Shown here one piece after another: positions 7,000 to 7,268 of a DNA stretch of 7,268 nt. Positions within the stretch are counted from its first letter, which is position 1. Each line of letters begins with the position of its first letter. This DNA comes from Candidatus Uhrbacteria bacterium CG_4_9_14_3_um_filter_36_7. GTDB taxonomy: Bacteria > Patescibacteriota > Patescibacteriia > UBA9934 > GWF2-40-263. The translations under genes and the position numbers were made by a program. The stretch spans positions 6,762 to 14,029 of the forward strand of contig PFWS01000016.1 of NCBI GenBank assembly GCA_002791255.1, written 5' to 3'. Under the pieces are notes generated by a model. The model was not told the DNA's origin. It did not search any database and worked only from the letters and a program-made list of their open reading frames with translations.

Positions 7000-7007
7000 G
7001 TTTTTCT

Positions 7008-7268
7008 ATGAAATGGCTTTTGATTAAAATAATAATTATCTGTTTTCCCTTAATGCTTTTTCTTTGGATTTTTTGGCAGAATCTGGTACCAACCGGTGCG
7101 TTTAAAATTATTTATCCAATCGGAACCACATCATCATTTATTGATCCAATTGTGCCTAAGTTACGTGTCTCTGATCTTATTGGTTTGCAAGATGGTTCAA
7201 AAGTCCAACAAATCACTGGAGATCCAACCTATTTTTTTATTCATCCACATAGGTCATTTAAAACTGTT
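7008..7268 (+). CDS. Membrane-anchored or exported protein of unknown function (5' part only)
   Basis: An open frame begins at the ATG at 7008-7010, 8 bp after the stop of the preceding gene, and runs 87 codons to the window end without a stop. Residues about 4-23 are strongly hydrophobic (LLIKIIIICFPLMLFLWIFW) after a short MKW start, as in a single N-terminal membrane anchor or uncleaved signal. The following residues contain Pro/Gly-rich and beta-prone segments, including TGDPTYFFIHP (70-80), which would suit an extracytoplasmic beta-sandwich domain. From memory only, the pattern I-x-G-D/E-P-x-Y-F recurs in uncharacterised envelope proteins of Patescibacteria, but I cannot check this here. 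Same strand and tight spacing suggest co-transcription with pgsA and the GT-C gene, hence a job at the cell surface. No Shine-Dalgarno sequence is visible. Confidence 0.65.
   Translation, partial: MKWLLIKIIIICFPLMLFLWIFWQNLVPTGAFKIIYPIGTTSSFIDPIVPKLRVSDLIGLQDGSKVQQITGDPTYFFIHPHRSFKTV

Overview
The window is a compact, AT-rich stretch of bacterial chromosome holding five complete protein genes and two partial ones. Genes touch or overlap, and the longest non-coding gap is 31 bp, so there is no room for RNA genes or long regulatory regions. I saw no mobile element, CRISPR array, tRNA or rRNA. All six stop codons visible are TAA, tryptophan is TGG, and nothing contradicts the standard bacterial code. 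The gene density, the AT bias, the form of DnaX and the many large multi-membrane-span glycosyltransferase-like proteins suggest a Patescibacteria (candidate phyla radiation) genome. That placement is inference from general style, not from a marker gene.

Layout: the last 24 codons (including the stop) of an unidentified gene (1-72); dnaX, the clamp-loader gamma/tau subunit of DNA polymerase III (101-1663); gpsA, glycerol-3-phosphate dehydrogenase (1695-2585); then, on the minus strand, a 712-residue GT-C-type membrane glycosyltransferase candidate (4727-2589). The plus strand resumes with a CDP-alcohol phosphatidyltransferase that best fits PgsA (4731-5345), an overlapping second GT-C/PMT-like membrane protein (5335-6999), and the start of a membrane-anchored protein cut by the window end (7008-7268).

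How they fit together: GpsA makes sn-glycerol-3-phosphate and a PgsA-type enzyme uses it with CDP-diacylglycerol to make phosphatidylglycerophosphate, so two steps of anionic phospholipid synthesis lie near each other. The two GT-C-like proteins either side of pgsA would use polyprenyl-phosphate sugars at the outer face of the membrane, which makes 1695-7268 look like an envelope-building neighbourhood next to a replication gene.

The most unusual features are organisational. The minus-strand gene is wedged between gpsA and pgsA with exactly 3 bp at each end, and its start lies 3 bp from the divergent pgsA start. None of the six visible starts has a convincing Shine-Dalgarno sequence. dnaX has an A8 run exactly at its domain III/linker boundary, where slippage would give a gamma-like short form. 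I do not see a clearly new multi-gene system here.
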